From Gammaproteobacteria bacterium (lineage in GTDB: Bacteria; Pseudomonadota; Gammaproteobacteria; Granulosicoccales; Granulosicoccaceae), in assembly GCA_003511825.1 (NCBI GenBank), contig DOIU01000469.1:1-14264 (forward strand): DNA of 14,264 bases, in the 5' to 3' direction. The position numbers and the translations under genes are program-made. The notes under the pieces are model-generated. The model had not been told where the DNA came from. It worked only from the letters and a program-made list of their open reading frames with translations, and did no database searches. Shown piece by piece: positions 6,572 through 13,648 of the stretch (positions are counted from its first letter, which is position 1; the number at the start of each line of letters is the position of its first letter).

Positions 6572-6581
6572 GACCTCACGA

Positions 6582-7910
6582 ATGCGCAAACCCACAAACA
6601 CACTCCTGAAAGAACGCGCACGTCGTCGGCGCAGTTTAATGCGCACTATGGGGGCAGATTCCATTGCCATCATCCCTGCTGCTCGCGCGTACAAACGCAA
6701 CGGTGACACTGAGCATCCTTATCGACAGAGTAGCGACTTCTACTATCTGAGCGGATTTGAAGAGCCGGAATCCGTGATTGTACTGATCCCAGGGCGCTCA
6801 CATGCAGAGTTCATTCTGTTTTGTCGTGAGCGAGATCCCGTGCAAGAGACTTGGCATGGGCGACGTTTGGGGGTCGATCAAGCGCCTGAGGTCCTCGGCG
6901 TGGATGACGCGTTTCCAGTGACCGATATGGATGAAATCATGCCGGGTTTGCTGGAAGGGCGTGAGCGGGTCTTCTACACGATTGGCGTCGATTCGGAGTT
7001 TGATTCGCGTGTCCTGGGTTGGATCAATCGCGTACGCGCAACCGTCCGTGATGGCAGTCACGCGCCGGTGGAGTTTATCGATCTCGATTACCACATGCAT
7101 GAAATGCGGCTGTTTAAGAGTCGGGTAGAAGTGGCCGCCATGCGCAAAGCATCGAAACTCACCGCTGAAGCCCAAAAGCGCGCCATGAAAAAATGCAAGC
7201 CTGGGGTGATGGAATATACACTGGAAGCCGAGCTGATTCACGAGTACAAAAGCCACGGCGCGACGCATTCGTTTTTACCCATTGTGGGTGGCGGCGCGAA
7301 CGGCTGCATTTTGCACTACACCGAGAACGCAGATGAGCTGAAAGAGGGTGATTTGGTATTGATTGATACTGGCGCTGAAGTGGGCTATTACGCGGGCGAC
7401 ATCACGCGCACGTTTCCGGTGAGCGGTGTGTTTTCCCGCGAGCAGGCTGCTGTTTACCAGGTCGTATTAGACGCGCAATTGGCCGCCATTGATAAAGTGC
7501 GTGCCGGCAATAAATGGAACGATCCCCACGAGGCGGCGGTTAAAGTGCTGACACAAGGGTTGGTTAAGCTTGGCTTACTCAAAGGGCGGGTTGCCACGCT
7601 GATCAAAAATGAAGCGTACAAGCGCTTTTATATGCACCGCACGGGTCATTGGCTAGGCTTAGATGTGCACGATGTGGGTGAGTACAAGGTTGATGGTGAT
7701 TGGCGAGAGTTAGAGCCGGGGATGGTCGTCACGGTCGAGCCTGGCTTGTATATTTCCCCTGGCAAGGGTGTGCCTAAAAAGTACGAAAACCTCGGGATTC
7801 GTATCGAAGATGATGTGCTGGTGACCAAGGACGAACCTGAGGTGCTCAGCAGAGCCGCGCCGAAGTCTATTGGCGAGATTGAAGCCTGGATGGCTGCGGA
7901 AGCACCATGA
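6582..7910 (+). CDS. pepP: Xaa-Pro aminopeptidase P
   Basis: A 442-residue metallopeptidase of the M24B family that removes the N-terminal residue from peptides with proline in second position; cytosolic, two Mn(II) in the family. The N-terminal domain (~1-175) contains YRQSSDFYYLSGFEEPESV. The C-terminal pita-bread domain carries all five metal ligands: Asp262 (LIDTGAE), Asp273 (GDITRT), His356 (RTGHWLG), Glu386 (VEPGLY) and Glu409 (RIEDD). E. coli PepP uses 260, 271, 354, 383 and 406, so spacing is preserved. The ATG at 6582 has little Shine-Dalgarno and is 10 bp after the ygfB stop, suggesting coupled translation. The stop overlaps the ubiH start as ATGA. Confidence 0.97.
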   Translation: MRKPTNTLLKERARRRRSLMRTMGADSIAIIPAARAYKRNGDTEHPYRQSSDFYYLSGFEEPESVIVLIPGRSHAEFILFCRERDPVQETWHGRRLGVDQAPEVLGVDDAFPVTDMDEIMPGLLEGRERVFYTIGVDSEFDSRVLGWINRVRATVRDGSHAPVEFIDLDYHMHEMRLFKSRVEVAAMRKASKLTAEAQKRAMKKCKPGVMEYTLEAELIHEYKSHGATHSFLPIVGGGANGCILHYTENADELKEGDLVLIDTGAEVGYYAGDITRTFPVSGVFSREQAAVYQVVLDAQLAAIDKVRAGNKWNDPHEAAVKVLTQGLVKLGLLKGRVATLIKNEAYKRFYMHRTGHWLGLDVHDVGEYKVDGDWRELEPGMVVTVEPGLYISPGKGVPKKYENLGIRIEDDVLVTKDEPEVLSRAAPKSIGEIEAWMAAEAP

Positions 7911-9127
7911 CGCTTGATTGCGACATCTGCATCAGTGGTGGCGGCATGGTCGGTGGCACGCTGGCTTGGGGGCTGGTAAAAGCCGGTTATTCGGTGGCGT
8001 TGCTGGAGCCACAGTCTTATCGGCCTGATGCGGTTCCTCCGTTGCTGAACGAGCGTAGTGTCGCCCTGTCATACAGTTCACGCGTCTTGTTGGATGCCTT
8101 AGGGCTATGGTCCGATATCGCGGGTGAGGCCAGCCCCATCGCACAGATCCATGTGTCGGAGCGAGGACGCTTTGGCGCGACCCGATTGCATGCGCGCGAG
8201 GAGCGCGTGGAAGCTTTGGGCTATGTCGTGCGCAACTCGGTGTTTTTACAGGCGCTGTATCGCAAGCTGTCAGAGTTGCCTCATCTTGCACTCGTGTCGG
8301 GCGCTAAGCTGTCCGATATCACCCAACATCCTGATCGTGTGCGTGTCAGGGCCGAGCAAGGCGGTGAAACCCTGGCGGGCGATGCGCGCTTGCTGATTGC
8401 TTGTGACGGCTCGCAATCGTCCGTGCCGACCATGTTGGGTTTGCAGCAATCCACGAAAACCTATGAGCAATCGGCCATCATTGCCAATCTGCATTGTGCC
8501 AAGCCTCACCAAGGAACCGCTTACGAGCGCTTTACGCCCAGCGGGCCTTTGGCGATGTTGCCTTTGGCGCCGAACACCATGGCGATGGTCTATACCGTGG
8601 CGTCAACCGATGCGCCCGGATTGATGGCGTTGGATGATACGCAGATGCTGGCCCGCGTGCAGCGACGTTTTGGTTACCGTCTCGGTCACTTTGAACACAT
8701 TGGTGCCCGCGTCGAGTTTCCGCTCGCTCTGGTGCAGAGTAGCGAACAGTATCGTGGGCGTGTGCTCATGATGGGCAATTCAGCGCGCACGTTGCACCCC
8801 GTGTCTGGGCAGGGGTTTAATCTCGCCTTGCGCGACAGCGCGCTGTTATTGGAGAAACTCGTGAGTCAAGGTCGTGACGGTGACCCCGGCAGTGTTGATG
8901 TACTGCGTGACTTTTGCCAAGAGCGTCAGCGCGATCAACGCGATGTGGTGCGTTTTACCGACACCTTGGTGCGCGTGTTTCGCGGGCGTGCGCCAGGCTT
9001 CTCGCACCTGCGCGCATTGGGCTTGAGTGGGCTTGAATGCTTGCCTCCGCTCAAGCACAGATTGGCGCGACAGAGCATGGGGCTGGGTAATCGCCTGCCT
9101 GATTTGTCGCAACTCACCGTGCCTTGA
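7907..9127 (+). CDS. ubiH: 2-octaprenyl-6-methoxyphenol hydroxylase UbiH
   Basis: A 406-residue FAD-dependent aromatic hydroxylase of ubiquinone biosynthesis; it adds the C1 hydroxyl of the quinone ring and works at the inner membrane in the Ubi complex. Visible motifs: FAD Rossmann loop ISGGGMVGGTLA (GGGMVG 11-16), the DG motif ACDGSQSSV (Asp167-Gly168), and GNSARTLHP (290-298) with VSGQGFNLALRD, the second FAD signature of the UbiH/COQ6 family. The position directly after pepP with an ATGA overlap is that of ubiH rather than its paralogue ubiI. In many gammaproteobacteria ubiI follows; here it does not. UbiF or UbiI are lower-probability alternatives. Confidence 0.92.
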   Translation: MTLDCDICISGGGMVGGTLAWGLVKAGYSVALLEPQSYRPDAVPPLLNERSVALSYSSRVLLDALGLWSDIAGEASPIAQIHVSERGRFGATRLHAREERVEALGYVVRNSVFLQALYRKLSELPHLALVSGAKLSDITQHPDRVRVRAEQGGETLAGDARLLIACDGSQSSVPTMLGLQQSTKTYEQSAIIANLHCAKPHQGTAYERFTPSGPLAMLPLAPNTMAMVYTVASTDAPGLMALDDTQMLARVQRRFGYRLGHFEHIGARVEFPLALVQSSEQYRGRVLMMGNSARTLHPVSGQGFNLALRDSALLLEKLVSQGRDGDPGSVDVLRDFCQERQRDQRDVVRFTDTLVRVFRGRAPGFSHLRALGLSGLECLPPLKHRLARQSMGLGNRLPDLSQLTVP

Positions 9128-9135
9128 GCGGGAGC

Positions 9136-9176
9136 GCCTCGTCTGCATTGTTGCGCATTATTAATGCCTGTGAGGC
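9136..9176 (+). terminator. Weak candidate hairpin after ubiH
   Basis: Two nested 5-bp arms, GCCTC/GAGGC (9136-9140, 9172-9176) and GCATT/AATGC (9145-9149, 9063+100 to 9067+100, i.e. 9163-9167), are separated by a symmetric 4x4 internal loop. There is no U-tract, so it may only slow or stabilise the transcript end. Confidence 0.3.
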
Positions 9177-9219
9177 AGCGGGGCGGATAAGCTCATAGAT
9201 TTACCCTTTGGGTTCTATC

Positions 9220-9885
9220 ATGGATATTCTAGACGGGATGCTTCCAGCCTATGTCATCGGCGTTGCAGATGGCCTGTTTTTGCTGGTGATGGGAATGGCG
9301 GTGTTTACCGCCCCCTGGTACAAGATTGTTGACAGCGAATCGTCGCATGTTTTTTTCGGCGTGACGCTCTTGGTGGGCATCATTTGGTTGATGCGCTCGG
9401 ACGTGGTGAATGGCATTAACTTCCACCTGTTGACCACCACGACGCTGTATTTAATGTTTGGCTGGCAGTTTGCCGTGTTTGCCATTGTGTTGGTGAATAT
9501 CGGTATGTACTTCAGTGGTTTGGTGCCAGCCAGCCTGATCCCGATCAATGTGTTGTTGCTCGGGGGTGTCCCGGTTGCGGTAACGAGCACCTTGCTCCGT
9601 GTCAGCAAAAAGCATCTGCCCCACCATTTCTTTATCTACATTTTTGTTAACTGCTTTTTCGCGGGGGCGGCGTCAATGCTCAGTGTGGCCATCGTCACCA
9701 TCGCGTTGTATTACATCTTCGCGCACGCGGCCATGTTTCAGGGCTTGCAGAATTTTTTACCCTTTTCCTTACTGCTGGCCGTGCCCGAAGCCGCAATCAA
9801 TGGTATCTTGATGAGCGGTATGATCGCCTATCGACCTGCCTGGGTTGCGACATTTCACGACAGTGTCTATATCAATGGCAAATGA
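9220..9885 (+). CDS. CbiM/NikM-like energy-coupling factor permease family membrane protein
   Basis: A 221-residue inner-membrane protein with about six hydrophobic segments (~11-32, 45-60, 70-100, 103-125, 137-167, 180-207). The start MDILDGMLPA lines up with the family opening MHIPDGFLP, and NFHLLTTTTLYLMFG (His69) with the second conserved His-Leu block. CbiM/NikM are substrate-binding components of cobalt/nickel importers. Here residue 2 is Asp instead of the metal-binding His, and no CbiN, CbiQ or CbiO gene is nearby. Stand-alone relatives are common in proteobacteria and of unknown substrate. ATG 9220 is preferred over the in-frame TTG at 9208 because of this alignment; neither has a strong Shine-Dalgarno. 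Family call good, function unknown. Confidence 0.75.
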   Translation: MDILDGMLPAYVIGVADGLFLLVMGMAVFTAPWYKIVDSESSHVFFGVTLLVGIIWLMRSDVVNGINFHLLTTTTLYLMFGWQFAVFAIVLVNIGMYFSGLVPASLIPINVLLLGGVPVAVTSTLLRVSKKHLPHHFFIYIFVNCFFAGAASMLSVAIVTIALYYIFAHAAMFQGLQNFLPFSLLLAVPEAAINGILMSGMIAYRPAWVATFHDSVYINGK

Positions 9886-9896
9886 CTGACAGAGGG

Positions 9897-9928
9897 TCGG
9901 TCTGCTGGCGTTCTGTATGCCAGGCCGA
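9897..9928 (+). terminator. Weak candidate hairpin after the CbiM-like gene
   Basis: CTGGC (9905-9909) pairs with GCCAG (9919-9923) around a 9-nt loop, with TCGG/CCGA (9897-9900, 9925-9928) outside an asymmetric bulge. A T-rich stretch follows (ATTTCTGTTGTCGATTT). Confidence 0.35.
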
Positions 9929-9949
9929 TTTCTGTTGTCGATTTGAGTC

Positions 9950-9985
9950 ATGAAGTTCACGTCCTACGCGCAATCAACCATCTGA
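9950..9985 (+). other. 11-codon upstream ORF abutting the ClC start
   Basis: ATG 9950 opens MKFTSYAQSTI and ends at TGA 9983-9985, directly followed in the same frame by GTG 9986, the first codon available to the ClC gene. It is either a translated leader that couples into the ClC gene, or a former N-terminus cut off by a nonsense change. There is a weak GAG before the ATG and no Shine-Dalgarno before the GTG. Expression is not shown. Confidence 0.4.
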
Positions 9986-11704
9986 GTGCGGGTCCGTTTC
10001 TTTGCCTTGAGTGGCGTTGTTGGGGTGGTTGTTGGTTTGGCGACCCTGGGGCTGATTGCGATGATCGCTGTGGTGCAGCGAGCGCTCTATGGGCAGGCAT
10101 CCGAAGAGCGCTTCGCGAGCATTGTTGGCGATAGTCCGATCTGGTTGGTCCTCCTCGCACCGGCTGTGGGTGGGTTGATCGTCGGCGGCCTCATTCATCT
10201 CACAAAGGGGCAAAGGTACCACGGTATCGCTGATGTGATGGAGGCCTGTGCGGTGCGTGGTGCACGGATGGACGTGCGCTCGGGTGCTAGTGCGGCGGTC
10301 GCGGCAGCCGTCTCTTTAGGGGCTGGTGCCCCTGTGGGGCGAGAAGGGCCTGCTGTTCATATTGGTGCATCCATTTGCGCCTGGCTTGCAGAAAAGCTCG
10401 GGTTTAGTCAGTCGGATTCCCTGACGCTGCTGGGCTGTGGGGCCGCAGCCGCAGTGACCGCGTCCTTCAATGCGCCTATCGCGGGCGTGTTGTTCGCCTT
10501 GGAAGTCATCGTGGGGTATTACACCATCCGGGTGTTCGCGCCGATTGTGGTCGCTTCGGCGGGCTCGGTGATGGTGCGACATACGGTCCTGGGCGATTCA
10601 ACAGTATTCACCTTGCCGGTCTTTTCGCTGAATTCGCTGTGGGAGCTGCCATTATTCGCCGTTCTGGGTATTGTGTCGGCCTTGTTCGTTTTAGCGCTGA
10701 TTTATGCCGTCGGACATATCCAAACGTTCTGGCAACGCAGCCGCGCTCCGTTGTGGGTGCGGCCTGCATTTGCCGGTTTACTGCTGGGCGCGATTGCCAC
10801 GGTTTTTCCACATGTGTTGGGCAGTGGCTTTCAAGCGGTTGATTTGTCACTCAACGAATCACTCCTGCCTGGCTTTCTGGCGTTGCTTCTGGCGTGGCGT
10901 TTTGTTGGGACCAGTGTTGCGTTAGGGAGCGGTTTTGCGGGTGGGGTGTTCACGCCGGCAATCGTGTTTGGCGCGTTGCTCGGTGCCTTGCTGTGGATAG
11001 GGTTCGCTGCTGTTATGCCGGGTTTGGTGTCGGCGCACAGCGTCTACGCCATTGTGGGGATGGGGGCATTGGGGTCCGCAATGCTGGGCGCGCCGATATC
11101 CACGGTACTGATTGTGTTTGAGCTCACGGGGAACTACGAGGTCACCATCGCCGTGATGTTGGCTGCGGCCATGGCCAGTGCGGTCATGCAGTTGTCACCG
11201 CACACGTCGTTCTTTCGTTGGCAGCTCGCACGTCGTGGCGTCAATATCACCAGCGGCCGAGACCAGAGCTTGTTGCGCACGGAAACGATTGAAGGCGTGG
11301 TCAAGCAGGAGTGTAGTTTTATTGCGTCAGGCGACAAGATCATTGATGTCGAACGGCTGTTGAGTCGCGATCGACACCGCATTGCCGTGTTGTTGGACGA
11401 TGACGGTAATCTGTTGGGCAGCGGGAATTTACGCATGTTCGTGGCGGCCTCGATTGACCATGGCTTTGATGCGCCAGCCGCAGACGTTTTGCACTCGCCG
11501 GCCACAGCCATTGCCGAACACACCAATTTGGTTGTCGCGCTACAGCAGATGGCGGATGCGGATATGGACTATATGCCGGTTGTCACGGCGACGGACGGGG
11601 AGGAGGCACCCGTTTTTCGCGGCATTGTGGTGCGAGCAGGTTTGCTGAAGGCGTATTACGACGTTATCCGGGCGGCGCGGGCTGAAGAATTTGGTGTGAA
11701 TTGA
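9986..11704 (+). CDS. ClC-family chloride channel/antiporter with C-terminal CBS region
   Basis: A 572-residue inner-membrane anion transporter. Residues ~1-410 are the ClC membrane domain, ~425-572 a CBS-type cytosolic region (QECSFIASGDKIIDVERLL; HRIAVLLDDDGNLLGSGNL; YMPVVTATDGEEAPVFRGIV). Conserved ClC blocks: GREGPAVHIG with gating Glu120, FNAPIAGVLFALEVI, GGVFTP (319-324), and GAPISTVLIVFELTGNY. Departures from E. coli ClcA: the GSGIP filter reads HGIAD (79-83), so the central pore serine is absent, and the internal proton glutamate (ClcA Glu203) is Val174, as in channel-type members. Whether it is a channel or an antiporter cannot be settled here. The start is uncertain: GTG 9986 is the first codon after an in-frame TGA and lacks a Shine-Dalgarno. 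Confidence 0.92.
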   Translation: MRVRFFALSGVVGVVVGLATLGLIAMIAVVQRALYGQASEERFASIVGDSPIWLVLLAPAVGGLIVGGLIHLTKGQRYHGIADVMEACAVRGARMDVRSGASAAVAAAVSLGAGAPVGREGPAVHIGASICAWLAEKLGFSQSDSLTLLGCGAAAAVTASFNAPIAGVLFALEVIVGYYTIRVFAPIVVASAGSVMVRHTVLGDSTVFTLPVFSLNSLWELPLFAVLGIVSALFVLALIYAVGHIQTFWQRSRAPLWVRPAFAGLLLGAIATVFPHVLGSGFQAVDLSLNESLLPGFLALLLAWRFVGTSVALGSGFAGGVFTPAIVFGALLGALLWIGFAAVMPGLVSAHSVYAIVGMGALGSAMLGAPISTVLIVFELTGNYEVTIAVMLAAAMASAVMQLSPHTSFFRWQLARRGVNITSGRDQSLLRTETIEGVVKQECSFIASGDKIIDVERLLSRDRHRIAVLLDDDGNLLGSGNLRMFVAASIDHGFDAPAADVLHSPATAIAEHTNLVVALQQMADADMDYMPVVTATDGEEAPVFRGIVVRAGLLKAYYDVIRAARAEEFGVN

Positions 11705-11715
11705 GGGGCTGCTTA

Positions 11716-11743
11716 CCAGAAGCCCTGTGGCATGGGCTTCTGG
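11716..11743. terminator. Strong hairpin between the convergent ClC and dehydrogenase genes
   Basis: A perfect 10-bp stem, CCAGAAGCCC (11716-11725) and GGGCTTCTGG (11734-11743), with an 8-nt loop, placed 11 bp after the ClC stop and 17 bp after the end of the opposing gene. It probably serves both strands, though no U-tract follows on either. Confidence 0.6.
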
Positions 11744-11760
11744 CGGGTGCAATGACCGGT

Positions 11761-13074
11761 TTATTCAGCCGGCACCGGGTGGTATTGCCCGTCCACACCG
11801 AGATACTCGGTGCCGTCATTGCGGTAAAACTGCTCGGCTGAGGCAGAGGCGAGTACCGCGAGCATTTTGGGGACAGGTCGGTTCTCAGCTTGTAATTTAT
11901 CCATGAAGCGCGTGGGGCCGAGTTGGTCGATCATTTCAAAGGGGCCGCGTGCCCAGTTGAAGCCCCAGCGCATCGCACGATCGACATTGACGATATCGTC
12001 GGCGATCTCAGGTACCAAGTCGGCGGCGTAGGCCAGCGTTAAGCTCATAATCTCCCAGGCGAATTGGCTCTCATTGCTGTCGCCGAACAGCAACTCCGCG
12101 CAATCCTGTTGGCTGTCTGCCAGTGTAACGGGCTGGGCATCACGCCACTGCTCGGTCACCAAATCGAAGATCTGCATGGTTTTACTGCCATCATCGTGGC
12201 GCAGCAGTTTGTAGAAGCCGCCGCCGGTCTTACGGCCGAGCTGCCCTTGGTCAAACATCGCTTGTTCAGCAGCCGGGAACGCCGTGTATTGGTGCCCGAT
12301 ATCATCCTCCGGTAGATTTGCAGCCAGGTTTTTCGCGACGCTTTCCATGATGTCCAGACCGATCAGGTCGCACAGTCCGTAGAGGCCCGTGGAAGGAAAG
12401 CCCATGGGTTCGGACATCAGCGCATCGATGGACTCTGTTGTCAGTCCATTGCGCAGTGCTTTTTCACCGATGTGCAGGCCCGACAAAATCCAGAAGCAGC
12501 CGATACGGTTGCCGATGAAATTGACGGTGTCCTTTGCATAGACAGCGCCCTTGCCCAGTTTCTTGCCGCAGAACTCTGCCAAGGTGGTGATGACGTCGTC
12601 ACTGGTGTCTTCGCCTGGCACCAACTCCAATAACTTCATCACGTGAACAGGGTTGAAAAAGTGTGTAATGGCGATATCGCGACGCAAGCTGTCAGGCATG
12701 CCGTCGGTCAAATCCTTCAGTGGAATGCCTGATGTATTGCTGCTGACGATGGAGCCTGGCTTGCGAATGGGTTCAATGCGCTGGTAAAGCTCGCGCTTAG
12801 GCTCCAGCTTCTCAACAATGACTTCGCAAATCCAGTCACAGTCAGCGATTGTCTCCAGATCTTGCCCAAGGCTGCCACAGCTGATCAGCGCTGCTTGCTC
12901 GGCGGTGAGAACAGGGCGTTTACCGCTACTCAGGCGTTCGACGGCCTGACTTGCCGCGCCTTCGATCAGATCGAGCAGAACGACAGGGTAACCAGCGGCG
13001 GCGCATACACCGGCAATGCCAGCGCCCATCGTGCCGGCACCGATGACGGCAACTTCATTGATTGTACGAGGCAT
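11761..13074 (-). CDS. 3-hydroxyacyl-CoA dehydrogenase (NAD), single-function
   Basis: A 437-residue enzyme oxidising L-3-hydroxyacyl-CoA to 3-ketoacyl-CoA with NAD+, as in beta-oxidation. NAD-binding fold: VAVIGAGTMGAGIAG (Gly12-Gly17) and Asp35 (LLDL) at the end of strand 2, typical of NAD specificity. Catalytic His138 lies in THFFNPV and Glu150 in LLELVPG; NTSGI (113-117) is the conserved Ser/Asn block. The C-terminal domain holds MGFPSTGLYGLCDLIGLDI and GRKTGGGFY, then a second partial repeat VDRAMRWGFNWARGPFEMID. Many bacterial relatives continue into an enoyl-CoA hydratase domain (~780 residues in total); this one stops where that domain would begin. GGAG with 7-nt spacing supports ATG 13074-13072. 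No thiolase or acyl-CoA dehydrogenase gene is nearby. Confidence 0.93.
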   Translation of the reverse strand: MPRTINEVAVIGAGTMGAGIAGVCAAAGYPVVLLDLIEGAASQAVERLSSGKRPVLTAEQAALISCGSLGQDLETIADCDWICEVIVEKLEPKRELYQRIEPIRKPGSIVSSNTSGIPLKDLTDGMPDSLRRDIAITHFFNPVHVMKLLELVPGEDTSDDVITTLAEFCGKKLGKGAVYAKDTVNFIGNRIGCFWILSGLHIGEKALRNGLTTESIDALMSEPMGFPSTGLYGLCDLIGLDIMESVAKNLAANLPEDDIGHQYTAFPAAEQAMFDQGQLGRKTGGGFYKLLRHDDGSKTMQIFDLVTEQWRDAQPVTLADSQQDCAELLFGDSNESQFAWEIMSLTLAYAADLVPEIADDIVNVDRAMRWGFNWARGPFEMIDQLGPTRFMDKLQAENRPVPKMLAVLASASAEQFYRNDGTEYLGVDGQYHPVPAE

Positions 13075-13104
13075 AGGGCTTCTCCAGAGAACAAATCAGC
13101 ACGC

Positions 13105-13133
13105 AATTTAGACCGCGAGACCGCTACAGGCAA
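13105..13133 (-). promoter_or_regulatory. Candidate sigma-70 promoter for the dehydrogenase gene
   Basis: On the minus strand TTGCCT (13133-13128) and TAAATT (13110-13105) are 17 bp apart, each with 4 of 6 consensus bases, predicting a start near 13098 and a leader of about 24 nt before the ATG at 13074. Confidence 0.5.
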
Positions 13134-13231
13134 GCGCTTTTGCGACAAGATGATGCGATGTTTCGCCGAGATGATGACCTGCCAATCAGCTACGTCATTG
13201 CGGGCTTGCGGCAGTGTCGAGCCAGCAGCGA

Positions 13232-13265
13232 ATTATAGAGTGACGAGAAGCAGGCTAAACGTCAC
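13232..13265 (-). promoter_or_regulatory. Second promoter candidate overlapped by an inverted repeat
   Basis: The minus strand has a perfect TATAAT (13237-13232) with a weak -35 region around 13255-13260. An inverted repeat GTGACG (13240-13245) / CGTCAC (13260-13265), 14-nt spacer, spans the spacer and -35, as an operator would. It lies in the 202-bp gap between the 63-residue ORF and the dehydrogenase gene. Otherwise the repeat may be a weak transcript-end hairpin for the small ORF. Confidence 0.35.
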
Positions 13266-13276
13266 GCTACAGTATG

Positions 13277-13468
13277 TCAGTGCTGTTCGGGGGTGTCTGT
13301 TTTGCGATGCTGAGGTGGTGAAGAGGGGGCATGAGATTTGACCGGCTCGCGCGCGTGATCATTCAGCATCACGAGCGCGATTAAGTCGGGTATTTCGTTG
13401 AGAGTCACATAGCTGTGTTTGTCCGACGGGTGCGCTGATTTCATTTTATTCGGGGGCGCTGAAGTCAT
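13277..13468 (-). CDS. Unrecognised 63-residue small protein
   Basis: I do not recognise this protein. It begins MTSAPPNKMKSAHPSDKHSY, has one short hydrophobic, helix-prone core (VTLNEIPDLIALVMLNDHA, ~21-39) and ends in a Pro/His/Ser-rich hydrophilic tail (PSSPPQHRKTDTPEQH). There is no signal peptide, and the core is too short and too acidic for a membrane span. The frame is open to 13534, but ATG 13468-13466 is chosen because GGAGGAGGA (13482-13474) lies 5 nt ahead, the strongest ribosome binding site in the window. A 7-bp hairpin and a 15-bp dyad lie further upstream. Coding status rests mainly on that site and on having a promoter-like region of its own. Confidence 0.55.
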   Translation of the reverse strand: MTSAPPNKMKSAHPSDKHSYVTLNEIPDLIALVMLNDHAREPVKSHAPSSPPQHRKTDTPEQH

Positions 13469-13500
13469 TGGGTTCCTCCTCCACAATCCTTCTACTGTCA

Positions 13501-13518
13501 CTGCCTCTTGGGAAGCAG
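13501..13518 (-). promoter_or_regulatory. Leader hairpin upstream of the small ORF
   Basis: Read on the minus strand, CTGCTTC-CCAA-GAGGCAG forms a 7-bp stem (one G-U pair) with a 4-nt loop, ending about 18 nt before the GGAGGAGGA ribosome binding site. On the plus strand one pair becomes a C/A mismatch, so the structure suits a minus-strand RNA. It could protect the 5' end of the transcript or control translation. Confidence 0.4.
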
Positions 13519-13521
13519 TAC

Positions 13522-13570
13522 AATTCGAATTCACCGGGCGCGTGACTCACGCGTAAACCGAGACAATTGT
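13522..13570. promoter_or_regulatory. Cluster of three palindromes between small ORF and trmH
   Basis: Three dyads lie within 49 bp: AATTCGAATT (13522-13531); CGCGTGA-C-TCACGCG (13539-13553), perfect over 15 bp; and ACAATTGT (13563-13570). They sit 54-102 bp upstream of the small ORF and 79-127 bp upstream of trmH. The 15-bp dyad is the best operator candidate; I cannot assign a regulator. A weak minus-strand promoter (TTGTTT, 17 bp, TAACAA) overlaps the third dyad. Confidence 0.45.
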
Positions 13571-13648
13571 TACACGAATGCAAGTTCAAAAACAAGTGCG
13601 ATAAATGATCCGCCGCCAGTTTTTGTACGTGACCACGACGGCATCATC

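Noticed and set aside
6798..7268. 156-codon open frame antisense to pepP
   Set aside because: Lies wholly opposite a well-conserved peptidase, with no recognisable motif; best explained by codon bias of the sense gene.
12862..13341. 159-codon plus-strand open frame across the dehydrogenase start and its upstream region
   Set aside because: Overlaps the dehydrogenase N-terminus in antisense, has no homologous look and no ribosome binding site.
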